A DNA stretch of 64,000 nt, taken from Ifrita kowaldi (Eukaryota; Chordata; Aves; Passeriformes; Cinclosomatidae). Each line of letters opens with the position of its first letter. Positions within the stretch are counted from its first letter, which is position 1. The position numbers were made by a program, and so were the translations under genes. Positions 1-11,700 of this stretch are shown in pieces. The notes under the pieces are model-generated. The model saw only the letters and a list, made by a program, of their open reading frames with translations, was not told the DNA's origin and did not search any database. Where the stretch lies: the NCBI GenBank assembly GCA_013398055.1, contig VZRS01007507.1:186001-250000 (forward strand), read 5' to 3'.

Positions 1-1489
1 CCTATTAACTCTCTACAGACCATTTTCAGAATATCTAGATGTGTTTCTGTATGTGATGGTATCAAACCAGTGTGTTCCCACAAGACCTAAAGAAACAGTG
101 ACAAAATTAACGCAGACCTCTGTCTTAAAGTCTGCGTGTATTGCATTTTTCTGGTACAGAGTTGAAATTCAGTATTTGTAAGTAATTATCCTAAAAAGTA
201 AGACTTTTTTTTCTCCTCTGTTTAAAAATATCTGAAGTACAAAACATTAAAAATGGTTTTAAGATATACAATGTATTTTAGGATAATTTCTTAAAAAGAA
301 ATCAGTGACTTCAGAGTAATTCTTCTATACAGTTGGAGTTTGCTGTCAATACCATACACATTTTTAAAACATTCATCGATCTTATCCCCAAATAACACTC
401 CAGTGAAAGCTTCATCCAGTGATAATACAGGGTGCTTTCAGTCTTTATTGTGGTCAGTGGGGAACTGCAGTTTTCGAGCTCTTGGATCTTAATTTTGCTA
501 CACTCTTACTAGAAGAGTCTTGAACAGAAAATGTTTGCAGTTGAGTCACAAAATTGCAACAATATTTTTTTCTTGATATATTTGACTGAATCTTACACTA
601 ACGTTGAATTATTTTTATGGAAAGCATAGTAAGATGAAATGTGAGGCTTTTAGGCTGATAGTGAGTTATTTACTACCAAATTTTCCATTTTGTATAAGTA
701 ACAATGAATAAAAAATAAAAATAACCAAATGCAGATCTGAAATACACTTTAGAGGCAAAGTATTTCAATGTAAACTGACAGTAGCATAAATCAATGAGAC
801 AATTTTTGAACCACAGGCAGTATATATAAAAATATGTTAAGTAATGCAAGAACAACAAAAAAGTTTAGAGCCAAGTGGTTTTTTTTTTAGTTTTAATGTA
901 CAAGACAGTGCTTTTTTACTTCTTCCTTTTTATGGTTTGATATTAAGCAAAATGAAGTGTTTTCTACTCCAGACCAGGTGTCAGGAAATTGGCTGTGCTT
1001 CTTAGTGCGGTTTAAAGGTTTCGTAATCAGTTTGTTAAAGTGCTCCAAATAATGCCTGTGGTATTCTGCAGACAGATTTTAACTTCCAGTATTCTGCAAT
1101 CACTAATGAAATTTTCTGAGATGATTCCTTAAAATTTTGCTTCCATTTTATATTAAAAGAAAATCTGTGTTATTTTAAATTAGAAAAAAACTGATAATAT
1201 TAAACTTTTTTTTTAAAATATTTTAAAAACTTTGTACCATCTTTACCTTGAAGTTTCAAGTAGCCTCACTCTTCCTTTTCATGGCTTTTAATTCAATTAA
1301 TTCACTTTTGAATGTTCTTATTCCATGTACCTCACATTATAGTAACATGACCCCCCCATTCTTGGTTGATTCCTTTGCTCCAAATGCAAGGCTGCTAATA
1401 AAATGCAATGAGAAATGTTTCCCTGCCCGTTGCTGCTGCTGTAACATATATGCTGATGTAAAGCAGAAACTGAACAAAGTCACAATTTT

Positions 1490-2080
1490 CCTGAGATTAG
1501 AGGTAGCCAGGCTGGCTGTCTCCTCGCCTCCTGCTCCCCACTTCCAGCTCCGGGCCACCCCCACGCCGCAGTTTAGATATTATTTGCTCTTTCGGGTCTC
1601 AGATTACGAGAGCAATTGATCTGCGTGACCTGTTTTAGAAACTTTCACGTTTGCTGGGGAAACCTAAACCAAATGTATCCCCTCAAGAGACAAATCAGCT
1701 GTAAACTGGCCGGTTGACGTGTGGAGGCAGCCACACATCCCTGTCGTCAATCCTGGGGGCACAGCTCCACCTCATGGCGTGCTGGGAACTCACCAGCAAA
1801 TCCTTTAAAGAACAGTTTTCACACCATGCAATTCAGAGTTTCGGCTCCTGATTCAAACTTTGGTTTAATTTAATTGGTTTAATCTCTGTTGCATGTCGCT
1901 GTACCAGCGAATTACATCGTTTCATCTTTTGAAGGTTCCAGTCTCTGAAATGTACAATCCAAGTAACAGTACTTTAAAGTCAAAAATCTTGTCAGTTCTT
2001 AGCGAGATCCAGCAAGAGCCTGAGTTGATTCAATGGGCTGACAGTGCTTAAAATATTACCTAGATAAAATATAACCAATC
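1490..2080. promoter_or_regulatory. Candidate intronic regulatory block, GC-richer
   Basis: The GC content rises here relative to the flanks, with several CpGs (1521-1570, 1700-1790, 1895-1920) and almost no homopolymer runs, which is unlike the surrounding intron. No splice-flanked coding exon was recognisable and the overlapping open frames do not resemble a known protein. It could be a conserved non-coding element or an old unrecognised repeat. Confidence 0.2.
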
Positions 2081-2979
2081 TGGGACCTGGCCTTTCCCGT
2101 GTTGTATTTTTTAAAAGTTCATATATCTAAGCAAAGGTAGTTTGTTCTGGAAAAGTTCTCTATAGGAGTCATTTCTGCATCAAAACCTTTCTAACTAGTT
2201 TTCAGCTGTGACAGTTTAGGTTAGAGCCAAAGCTCTTAATTAAAAAATTTATTTAATACAAATTGTGCTTCCCTTTATAGTGTCTGTTCTTTCTGGGTTT
2301 TGTTCCAGATTACTGAAAACACTTACCTTTGTTACATGCACTAACCATGGAAAATTTCGTTTTTTCTTTTCTTTTTAAATTTTTTTTTTAAATTATTTTT
2401 TCTCAATATGATTTAGACATTGGAAAAACAAGTGTATGTTCTTACACTAATTACAGTGTCTCCTCCTAGTACTGAGACTGTACTTTTTTTAGTCAGAAAC
2501 ATGCAATTTTTGTTCTTTAGCTGATGTCTTACTGAAATTCAGAATTTCTCTTGAAATAGGCAACGGCTATGTTTGGCTTGACTGTATGTTTGAAACTGAA
2601 AACGTGATAGGTGTCTAGATATTAATATTATAACAAACTAAAGTTCTCTACTTTTTGCAAAGGGGCTTGTAGAATATAGTCACCTTTTCATGAATTTGTA
2701 GATGGAATCTATTTAGGTAAGACATTAGAGATATTGTTTTTCAAACATACTGAAAAATTAAATGTAAAATTTTGTTTAGTTTCCCCCCCCCCTCTGTTTT
2801 TAGGGTTAATAAGACACTATAGTCAGCAGTGCTTGTTAGTGCTGCTGAATCAACAGTAAATACCATGTCTCTCATGACTTTTACAAAAGCCTTTCTATTA
2901 TGTGTTGGTTTTAAGTAATTTTTAAAGTTTCTTTTAACAAAGTACACCTTTCAAAAATTCAGAGTGGCAATACAGCGCG

Positions 2980-3560
2980 AAGTGTAACAGTCAATTTTAT
3001 ATGGTAGGAAATAGTTGTGCATTGTTCTGATGGAGGAGTAAATTTGATAAAACGCTGTATTTGTTCAATGAAAATGAATATTCAGCACGGTTGAATTCTC
3101 TCTACAATATGTCACGGGAACCTACTCCAATCATTTTAATCGTAAACAATGCTGCTGCTTCTTGCAGTGGGTTAAATGCATGCAAATTAGAACCTACTGT
3201 TTCATGAGTGATCAATTCTTTGTTGGGAGTGGAAAGAAATGCTGTATGTATTGCTAAGAGACTGAAGGAAGCGTAGTCAGCGTCTTCGTTCTAAAGCCTG
3301 TGCGTCTCATCAAGATGCTGCTTTGGAGGCAATGCTTTCCTGTTTCTCATCTTTTTAAATAACTTAGGCTGCTCTGAAATCATTAGAAAAATCTCTAAAC
3401 AGAGGAACATCTACCATTTCTAGTGCAGGCCCCAAGTATAAATAGAGCTGTGCATGCCACCTGTGGTAGCAGATGGCAGCCATTCACAGCTTCCTTTTGT
3501 GTCGGACCTGCATTAGATGCAATAATTGCTTTTATGTTTTAATAAGAGTTGTTTAAAAAA
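2980..3560. promoter_or_regulatory. Candidate intronic regulatory block
   Basis: A stretch of high-complexity sequence in an otherwise AT-rich, run-rich intron. It contains a perfect octamer motif ATGCAAAT at 3180-3187, in the overlapping context gcatgcaaatta, and a textbook TATA-like string TATAAATAG at 3437-3445. STX18 lies beside MSX1 in vertebrates, and non-coding variation in this neighbourhood has been tied to MSX1 regulation in humans, which makes an enhancer plausible. Conservation cannot be judged from one sequence, so this is a candidate only. Confidence 0.25.
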
Positions 3561-5241
3561 TCTGTAGTGGCAACAAAACACAGATATATGTATTATAGAT
3601 AGTTTACAGTGAGGATCAAGTGCAAACTGGAACCTAAAGTAACTTCTAAAATGTTACGTTACAAGCTTTAATGTGAATTTATAGTGTTTTTCACTTGCAT
3701 GATGTTCATGCTTTTGTTTGCCACACAGTGGCCAACTGCTGCTGCTTCACTGTAGAGAACCACTTGGGTTTTCATGATCAGAACTACACTTGGGAGTTTT
3801 TAAATAACACCTGGAGTCTCCAGATTCAGTACCTGAGCTTAGGAGGTTATCATGTTGAATTCTTAAGATGTAATTAAATGTACCTTATCGATTCATGGCA
3901 GATGCATCCGTAGGAAGTTCCCTACTGGTGCTATTCGGTTCCCGCCCTCCTTTGTGCTGATACAGGTATTTGTGGAGCTGAAAGGAAAGAAACCAATTCT
4001 TTCCAGAAGAGTAATTTAAAAAAAAAGTAATTTCAGTGTTTTGGGGTGTGGTATTGACCCTCAAGGGAGTGTCAGTGGGAATGGGAAGAGAAGAGGGAGA
4101 GCCTGGAGTTTCCTTAGTGGTCTTCACTGTTAGAAGGACCATATCCTGCCGTATTCTGGTAGTGAACAGAAGCTCAAGAAGATGCTGTTGCTATAATGAT
4201 GTAACTGGTGCTCACAATATTGTGAGGGAAGGTATTTTATTCCCCTGATTCTCCTAGAAATGTCAGTTATCTGGAAATTCAGCAGTGTTCTTTCCTGTGA
4301 GATAAGTGTAGTCCTTATGTAGCGCAAGAATGCTGCAGCTACGAAGGGCCTTTCTCTGAGCCCTCCTATCCCTGTGGGGGGAGAAAAAAAAGGAAGTAAT
4401 TTCTTTATTTCAGGGTTGAAGGAAAGGCTTATTTCTCTGCTCCAGACTTTCAGAGAATAAGAAAGCCAATTTCCAGATGCAAAGAATCAGAACCATGGCG
4501 AGAGGCCAATTCTCAGATGTGTTTGTGCTTCTTCAAATTGCTTTCATCTATCCTTTTGACACCTGTGGCAACTGGTGGTATAAATGTTTTGAAAACAGGC
4601 ATGGAGAGCAAATTGGAAGTTGCAGTTATGATGGATGGGTAAATGGAGTGGAAAAATGGATGTGCTGAAATGCAAGTGGGATTTAAAATTCTACTAGATC
4701 TACTTGAAAGATTAATAGAGGAGATACAAAAATTGATCCCAGAAGCAGTGGAAACCAGGGTGAGGAAGACAGACTGGCCAAGAAAACCGTTGAAGAAGGG
4801 AAGACCTTTTTACAGAGATAAAGTTAGGTTTGGCCAGATTCGCAATGAGTTGCTAATGGTATTAAAACCTTCCTAAAGTTAAAATATTCCTTAGCTTTTT
4901 AAATAAAATTAGCAAAAATTTTTGTCATGCAGCTGGAGTATAGATGAGGAATAGTTTAGTCATGGACTCTAGACTAAATTAGTAAGGAAAAAGCCATGAA
5001 CCAGTGGGGTAAAAGCAAGATACGTACTTGGAACTAGAAAAACAGTAAGAAAAAAAGGTGTTTCCAGCAGAAATAGTTACAAAGTAACCAACACCGGTGA
5101 ATGCCTTTCTAGTAATCTCTATTAAAAATAGATGGATACAAACTGGAACAAATGCTGAGGAAAGGTCTGGGTTTGGCAACTTCAGAACTGTGTTTTGAGA
5201 AGGAACTAAAGCTTGGGATCATTTGTCTGGGCTACAAAAGT

Positions 5242-5273
<32 letters not shown>
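5242..5273. repeat. (TAGA)8 microsatellite
   Basis: Eight perfect TAGA units sit seven bases left of the LTR target-site duplication at 5280. Perfect units suggest a young, length-polymorphic tract. Confidence 0.95.
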
Positions 5274-5284
5274 ATTACTGACAG

Positions 5285-6007
5285 TGTCTTGGTTTGAAAG
5301 ACAGGTGTCTGTGCAGGAGGGCAGGAGCCTCCCCTGGAATGGAAAATGCAACCCCCTTCCCTTCGAATTATTATAATTTTGAAATTAAGGGGCTTTCAGG
5401 CAAAGATAGGGTTAGGAATAACAGTTCTTTACTAATACATATAACAAGGCAAACCAACAACAGTAGCTCCGGCAGTAGCAGGAGACAGAACCACAGACCC
5501 AATACCAGTGTCTCTCAGCCGCAGGCCGTGGGCACTTTCCCCTCTGGTGCAGTTGCGCTCACAGCCGGCAGGCCCGGGGTCCCGGGGAGGGGAAAATGGA
5601 CGAAAGAGCTTCACAAAACCCTCCGGGCAGCTGATCCTGGTGCCCGGCCGGACCCTCGGGAACAGCAAGCTGGAACAGCAGAGGCGAGCGCAGATTCCAG
5701 GTGGCAGACAAGATGTATCAGGAACTGCAGCAGGAATCCCGGGGTTTCTCAGGTAGAAGGAAGAAAACGGCCAAAAAGCAGAAAGGTTCTGACGAACTGC
5801 GTCCGAGCCCGGCTAGCACCAACAGCCCTGACTCCACCCAAAACCAGGTGAAAGACCAGTAGCCCCAGCGACCCCCCACCCTCTGTGGCAAAGTCCTTTT
5901 GTGTGGCTCAAGCACCGGCAATTTATTGTCCTGGCAACAGTATGGGGAAAATTCTCTAAGAGAGAAAAAAGAACAAAACAGAAGGGGGACTCCCCAAAAC
6001 CCCAACA
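5285..6007 (-). mobile_element. Solo LTR, 723 bp, ERVL-like, with 5-bp TSD
   Basis: The element begins TGTCTTGG and ends CCCCAACA, giving canonical TG...CA ends. It is flanked by identical GACAG copies at 5280-5284 and 6008-6012. A 5-bp duplication fits ERVL-type integration. The opening TGTCTTGGTTTGAAAGACAG is familiar from passerine LTRs. Read on the minus strand it ends AAACCAAGACA, like avian ERVL LTRs, so the minus strand is tentatively the sense strand. There is no internal retroviral coding region beside it, so it is a solo LTR left by recombination. Its middle part (about 5520-5690) is much more GC-rich than the intron. The open frames crossing it, including one of 185 codons, are LTR sequence and not genes. 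Confidence 0.85.
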
Positions 6008-6096
6008 GACAGTAAAGTCAAAAACACTGGCAGAGAAGTAGACCTTTAAGGGAAAGGTCCATTTTGAAGCAAGAACAGATGGATAGAAGTTGGTGA

Positions 6097-6161
6097 TCAG
6101 TAAACCTGGAAATTAGACAAGTTCTTATTCAGTAAACCTGGAAATTAGACAAGTTCTTATT
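6097..6161. repeat. Perfect 32-bp tandem duplication
   Basis: Copies at 6098-6129 and 6130-6161 are identical, both starting CAGTAAACCTGG and ending GTTCTTATT. Identity implies a recent duplication or a fixed length variant. It lies 85 bp right of the LTR's 3' target duplication. Confidence 0.95.
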
Positions 6162-7587
6162 TGTTATAAGAACAATAGGATGCTAATAAAACCACTCAGT
6201 TGTAATAGGGAGAAGCTTTATTACCTTTAAGCTGAAGCTTGATGACTTTCCAAAGAGTGTGTGGTGGGCCTCTGATAACCCCAGAATAACTGCAAGTTGT
6301 TGGCCCTGGAGATATCGTCAAGATTTATGTTTAATCAGGGATATTTTGTGTCTACAGAAAATCAAGCATCATACCAAAAACACAATCCGTTTTTAAAAAT
6401 AAAATTAACATTCTCTCCCTTTAATACTAATGAGACCTTCTTTTTAATAACAAATGTTAATTTTGTTCATATGGTTGTGACAAGTTGAATTCAAAGCTAT
6501 GCCAGTAGTACATGGTAACAAAAGGCAAAAGAAATATCAGCAGTGCAGAATTGCAGAAGATGCTGTTAGAATTTGAGGGAAACTAGAACAAGAAGTCTCA
6601 CTTCTGATGCAAATCTTGGGAACTAAGAGCTTGATGTGAGTATGGGCATAATGGTGTCATTCTAAATTCATGAAAATGGCTTTACAAACGAAGGAGAGGC
6701 AAAGTGGGGTCAGTGCAATTCAAACACATGATGACAATTTTAGCCTAAATAGAATGCTCTTTGTGACTAGATGAATTAATTACTGTAAGACAGTGTTCTT
6801 GCTTGTCATTCTGATTCTTTCTGCTTGTTAATCACTCCTAAATTGTAGCTATTGCAGTAATATTAAAATTTATTGCTTACAAAATTTTGCTTATCTATTT
6901 TCTAGTTTAGTGTTTTCTCATGGTTTAATGTAAGTGTTTTGAAATGTTTCTTATTTTACATTTGTTTTGTTCTCTGTAGTACTTTCTGCCTATTAAGTAT
7001 TATTGTTCCACTGGAATACTGTATAACTGTTTTAAATGTTTTGCTTTCATAGTCGAGCTTGATGTACCTATTCAGCAAATTTGATGACATACCAAGTCTG
7101 AGCTGAGAAAGAGATTACTGTAGAAATAATAAGTTAAGATGGCAATGAGAAGGAACATCTGTAGAATGGTTTAACTTACTCTTTGTGCCTCATTGGTCTT
7201 GTAGCAATTGCCATATTTCCCTTCTTACTCTGTACAATGGTGCTAACACACTTCAGGAAACTCCTGAAGGTACTGACAGATCTCAGTTTGCTGTGAATTG
7301 GATGAAATTTCCTGTATTAGTCACACAGAAAACTTCAAACATGAAAACAGGGAAAATCCTTATCCAATATGATGAATTGTAGTAAAACTGAAACAGAGCA
7401 AATAATAATAGGGAAATGGAGGCCTATTTATTTGCACAAGGAAGCACTTGTCTTGAGTTGTAAAAATTAGTGTGGTCTTACTAAGTACATTTTTTTCCTT
7501 GCACTTTTTTTAAAAGAGCTGCTTTTGAAAAAAAATAATTGGGGGAATTAATCTTCTATTTATCCAAACTATTCTGTGTTCTTTCTC

Positions 7588-7635
7588 TGTGTTTTTTTTT
7601 TTTGTTGTTGTTGTTGTTTGTTTGTTTGTTTGTTT
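7588..7635. repeat. T/G simple repeat (TTG)n-(TTTG)n
   Basis: A poly-T run passes into TTG units and then TTTG units, inside the STX18 intron. Confidence 0.9.
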
Positions 7636-8724
7636 AATTGCAAAGATCATTTGCATGAAAATAGGATTTTAAGACTTGAACAGTTTCTGATGCTTTTTCC
7701 CAGACACATGGAGTAAACCGTATTTATTGTAAACTAAAACAACTATTGTTTTGTAAGATTCCTTGCATGCTTTTTTTACACTGAATTATTAATTAATATT
7801 TGAGAATATAGTTTAAAAAGTTTCCTCTGCGTACCTCGGAAAATATATACTTCTAATGAATTCTCTTCCCTTTTCCCCCTTCCCATCACATCTTCTCATT
7901 TCTCTGGCAAATTAAGCTACACTTCTGTAGTTCTTCCATTCTCTAAAATAAGCAGCATCTTAGGCTACACCAAATCTTTTAAATCAGACTGAAGTTTGCA
8001 AAAGTTGTTTCAGATTTTTTTTTGGCTTTCCAAAAGATCTTTGTAAAGATTTCTTAAAAAAGAAAATAAAGTGATTTATAGTAAAAGTTATAGTAAAAGA
8101 GTGAGGTGGAAATTCAGAAATGGAAATTTGATTGGGATGTATGATCTGGCGAAACTTACTAATGATTATCAGATGGAAGAGATGTTACTTTAGTTTGGGC
8201 ACAAACTGGTCACTGTATTATGGGAAAAGTGGAAGGGAGGGGGTCAGTACCTTGCCATACAAGTTTTGATAGCTACACTGGAATATGTGTATCTTATCAG
8301 TAAAGAGTTTAAAAATTTCTTGAGTGGTCTTCCAAAATGAATTTATTTCCAAAGTGTACATTAAATTCTGGAGTCACTAAATTCTGGATTGACAATTTAG
8401 ATAATGTTTTGTGTTACCATGTTTAGTATTTTAAATGTTTAATATTGTAGTTACATTTACTGTTTAGTTTATGCTTTTTGGGAAGACATGTATTTTTACT
8501 ACTGATCTCCAAGCTGGACCTTCACACAACAGATCTTTTTTAGATTATTTTGATGTATTGACTGCTTGGAAAATGTGAAAATTCTAGTATAAAAGAGTAA
8601 ATTTTATTATTCTATTTAATTGTAGAATAAAAATTTTATGAATTCACATTTGAAGTGTGGAATACTAAACTTTAAACAAAATAATCAGATATCTGAAAAC
8701 TAATTATGATTTCTATTCATTTAG

Positions 8725-8792
8725 ATTTCTCATATTGGAAAGCTGAAAGATTTTCTTCTACAACACAGAAAGGATTACATTAATGCTTACAG
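8725..8792 (+). CDS. STX18: STX18 coding exon (first in window)
   Basis: Encodes ISHIGKLKDFLLQHRKDYINAY plus two bases of the next Ser codon. The acceptor is ttcatttag and the donor is ag|gtaagt. It starts at a codon boundary and corresponds to about residues 57-79 of the human protein, in the N-terminal helical region. Confidence 0.96.
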
Positions 8793-11700
8793 GTAAGTCT
8801 GTACTGTGTTTAAATGGATTTATCTATTTATTTATTTATCTTAATGCTTATAAAGTGTACAGCTTAAAAACCTATAGGAATAATGCCTAAAATCTAAACA
8901 GAGATTGTTATTAATTGGCTTACTGTAAACCACTATAAGATGAAGAACAGTGCTGTCACAAGAAAACAGTGCACCTGAATAAAATGAGACTCAGAATTTT
9001 AAGATGATTTCTGGCTCTTAGGAGTGAGTTCTGACAGAAAATAACCTGGCAGTCGAAGTCCCACACCTTTTAAGGACCTGCAGAGAAAGTTTCTGGAGGG
9101 GTTCCTGGGACAGCAGGGTGATCCAGGTTTTCCTTTTACTCTGTCATGCTAAACCTACCTGTCGTCCCAAAGTGTGCAGTCAGTAGCATCAGCAGGTCCT
9201 GGAGGACAGTGATGCAAACTCCTCAGACTCTGGAATGTGAATTCCAGGTGAAGGACACCGGTGAGGAGATGTTGTCAGGGGGCAGCAGCACAAGAGTAGT
9301 TTTTCTGTGACAAAAACCGTAGGCTTCAGCTTTGGTAGTTACTGTGTGAAGAAAGTCTTGATTCTCTTCAGCTACTAGGAAGCATTCAAAACTACTGTAT
9401 CTGCCTACTTGTTGGTGACTTTAGTAGTAGGATTTTTAGAAGATACAAATTTACAAGTTGGTGTTTGTAGGAAAAAAATAGTATCTTCTGATCTGCTGGT
9501 ACTAAATCAAGTTATCCTGAGATCTAAATGTTACTGCAGCTTGTATTTTGGTGAACTGAGTACAAATAATTGTAGAATCTGAGAAATTTAAAACTTGCTT
9601 TTAATAGAAGTTTTGTTACATGCAAACTGAGTGAGTCAGCCCTGTCTGCATCCCAGTTCTGCCACAGCCCTGACTAAAGCTGAGCTGTTGCTTCAATCAA
9701 GGTAGATAAAATGCAGCCTAAAATCATTTGGGGTTAAAAGCTTCGTAGATACCATGTAGAAGTTCTATCCAGACAGATTTCCTTTCCCCTTTTCCTTATG
9801 GAAAAGACCAAAAGAATAGATCAGCCATCTGCTATTCCTTAGGGTCAGTCCATATTGGAGGAACAGTTTTTCTGAAAAACAACTTCTAGGCCTGAAAGGG
9901 TCTGTGACAGTAACAGCAATACCACCTCATCAGTGGAATCGAAGTGCGTTCTGTGTAAGTTACCAGAAGACTTCTGGCACTCTTTTCTGTCTCCACAAGA
10001 GTTTAAAAGCTGTATTTTGTTGTTTTGAAAATGAAACTGATGCCTTGGGTTTTAACTTTCATATTTTTTAAATCCTGTAATGCCTAGTGTGTAACTCTGA
10101 AGTTTCTTGTAGCCTCTTAACTTCTGCTCTCTCATGCTTGGTAGACATAACAAAGCCTCTCCAGGCCTGCTCTCCAAGGACACTCAGACCGTCCTAGGCC
10201 CAAAATGTAAACCAAAGCCTCTAAAGGGAGGGGGCAAGCTTGGGGAAACTCCATCATTAACTGAAACTTTAATTGAGAATTAACCCTGATATGCAAATGA
10301 ACCAAACTTATAAAAGTGTGAGGAACTCATGACCCAGGGTCCATCTTGGGGTCCATCTTGGCAGCAGCCTCTGGCTCCCCAGGGTGTACCTTTGAAGGCC
10401 CTTCAAATAAATATCTACCTTTATTCCCTTGTTCTTGTCTAGTCTCTGTTTTTAGGTGGCCTCTCAAGGCATCAAAACAAAAAAAGGAAGCTGGCTTTTG
10501 TTATGAATGAGAGGACGTATTCATGGTCAGTGGTGGTGAAAATGCTTCTTGGGGTGTGCACAGTTCTGTGTGTGAGGTGGATGAGGGATGCTTTTCCAAG
10601 GAGCAAGCAGAAGTAGTGCACAGCTCCATGGATGACTGGCTCTCTGCTTTTCAACGTCTGTTGGCATAGGGCATGAACAACACTAGGTGGAGCCAGCAAT
10701 TTAATACTGACATAACTGAATGTACTGTGTGAAAACTTCATGTACACGCAGAGGGGGAGAAACTGCAAATAATTGCAGTAAGAGCAGTCAGTGGCAGTTA
10801 AATTTTGGGTAGTGTTTGTATTTTACTAACAGTAGTGTACATAAAATGGAATTGGTTAGAGTAAAAATGTGTCCTGGTTATTTTGATTTCTAGAAGTTTT
10901 TAATGTTCTTTTTGTAAACTCTGTTGCAGCAAGTTATCGTGGTAATTCTCAGTGCTTTTCACCTTCCTCTCCCACCCACCCAGGTCTTCATTGAGGAGAG
11001 GAAAGAAGTGTCATTTCCTTTATTAAACCATGAAATAATCCTGCAGATCTCATCTGAGATCGCAGTTGATTCTGTCCTTAATGGTCAAACTTACAATGTT
11101 TATGTTTATTTTGACATTAAAATGTCAAATTCCATATAGATTACCTGTGCTGTTCTACTTCATGGATGCAAAGAGCATCATAGCATCCATGCTGTCAGTC
11201 TTACAGTCTTAGCAAATGCCTCACTCACTCGAGACAGCAGTTTTAATAACTCTTCAATACTCAAGTAATGGGGACAGTTTTTGAACAATTTAATACTAAA
11301 AGGCTGTTCTGAAATTCATGTAGGAGATGTCAAATTTCATGAACAAAATTACTACTCTGTATTTTGTCAGTCCTGCTGTTTGTTTTCTCAACTATAGCAC
11401 AATGTGTTGATGAAATTGAGCTTTTGAGTTAACAAGTCATATCATTGTATGCCTTTTAAAATTTCTTCATCGTGTGCTACATCCAGGTTCTTGATGGCTT
11501 CTTTGACCTTACCTTTGAAGACTATGAATTCTTTAATAATGGAGTTTTTATTTTTGGCATACATGAACTATCCTGCTGCAGAGGGTATGTCTTTAATTCA
11601 TTTTTAGAGGAAAATTTTTAGCAATGAGAAAGTCAGTTGGAATAAGGGTTATTTGAAACCAAGGCCCTGACCTATTTTATCAAACCTTAGCTATTTAACT

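Larger units (their letters stand above)
1..8724 (+). other. STX18: STX18 upstream intron (partial)
   Basis: This stretch precedes the first visible STX18 exon and ends in a normal acceptor (ttcatttag). No exon for the missing N-terminal residues was recognised. It holds a solo LTR (5285-6007), a TAGA microsatellite (5242-5273), a 32-bp tandem duplication (6097-6161), low-complexity T/G tracts near 7588-7635, and two higher-complexity blocks (about 1490-2080 and 2980-3560). The short open frames here have no gene-like features. That it is an intron, not 5' flank, is inferred because the exon at 8725 begins mid-protein. Confidence 0.8.

Noticed and set aside
1248..1619. 123-codon plus-strand frame near the left end, considered as an upstream STX18 exon
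   Set aside because: The product does not resemble the expected STX18 N-terminus (no DELFRRSPRPKGDF-like segment) and the frame is not splice-bounded in the needed phase.
5294..5851. 185-codon plus-strand open frame, the longest in the window
   Set aside because: It lies wholly inside the LTR bounded by GACAG duplications (5285-6007), its length follows from the GC-rich LTR core, and it resembles no retroviral or cellular protein.
10129..10466. LTR placement using a CTCTCA 6-bp direct repeat (10129-10134 and 10461-10466)
   Set aside because: That choice gives an element ending in GGTGGC. The boundaries 10038-10474 give TG...CA ends, a 9-bp inverted repeat and a 4-bp duplication, which is far stronger.
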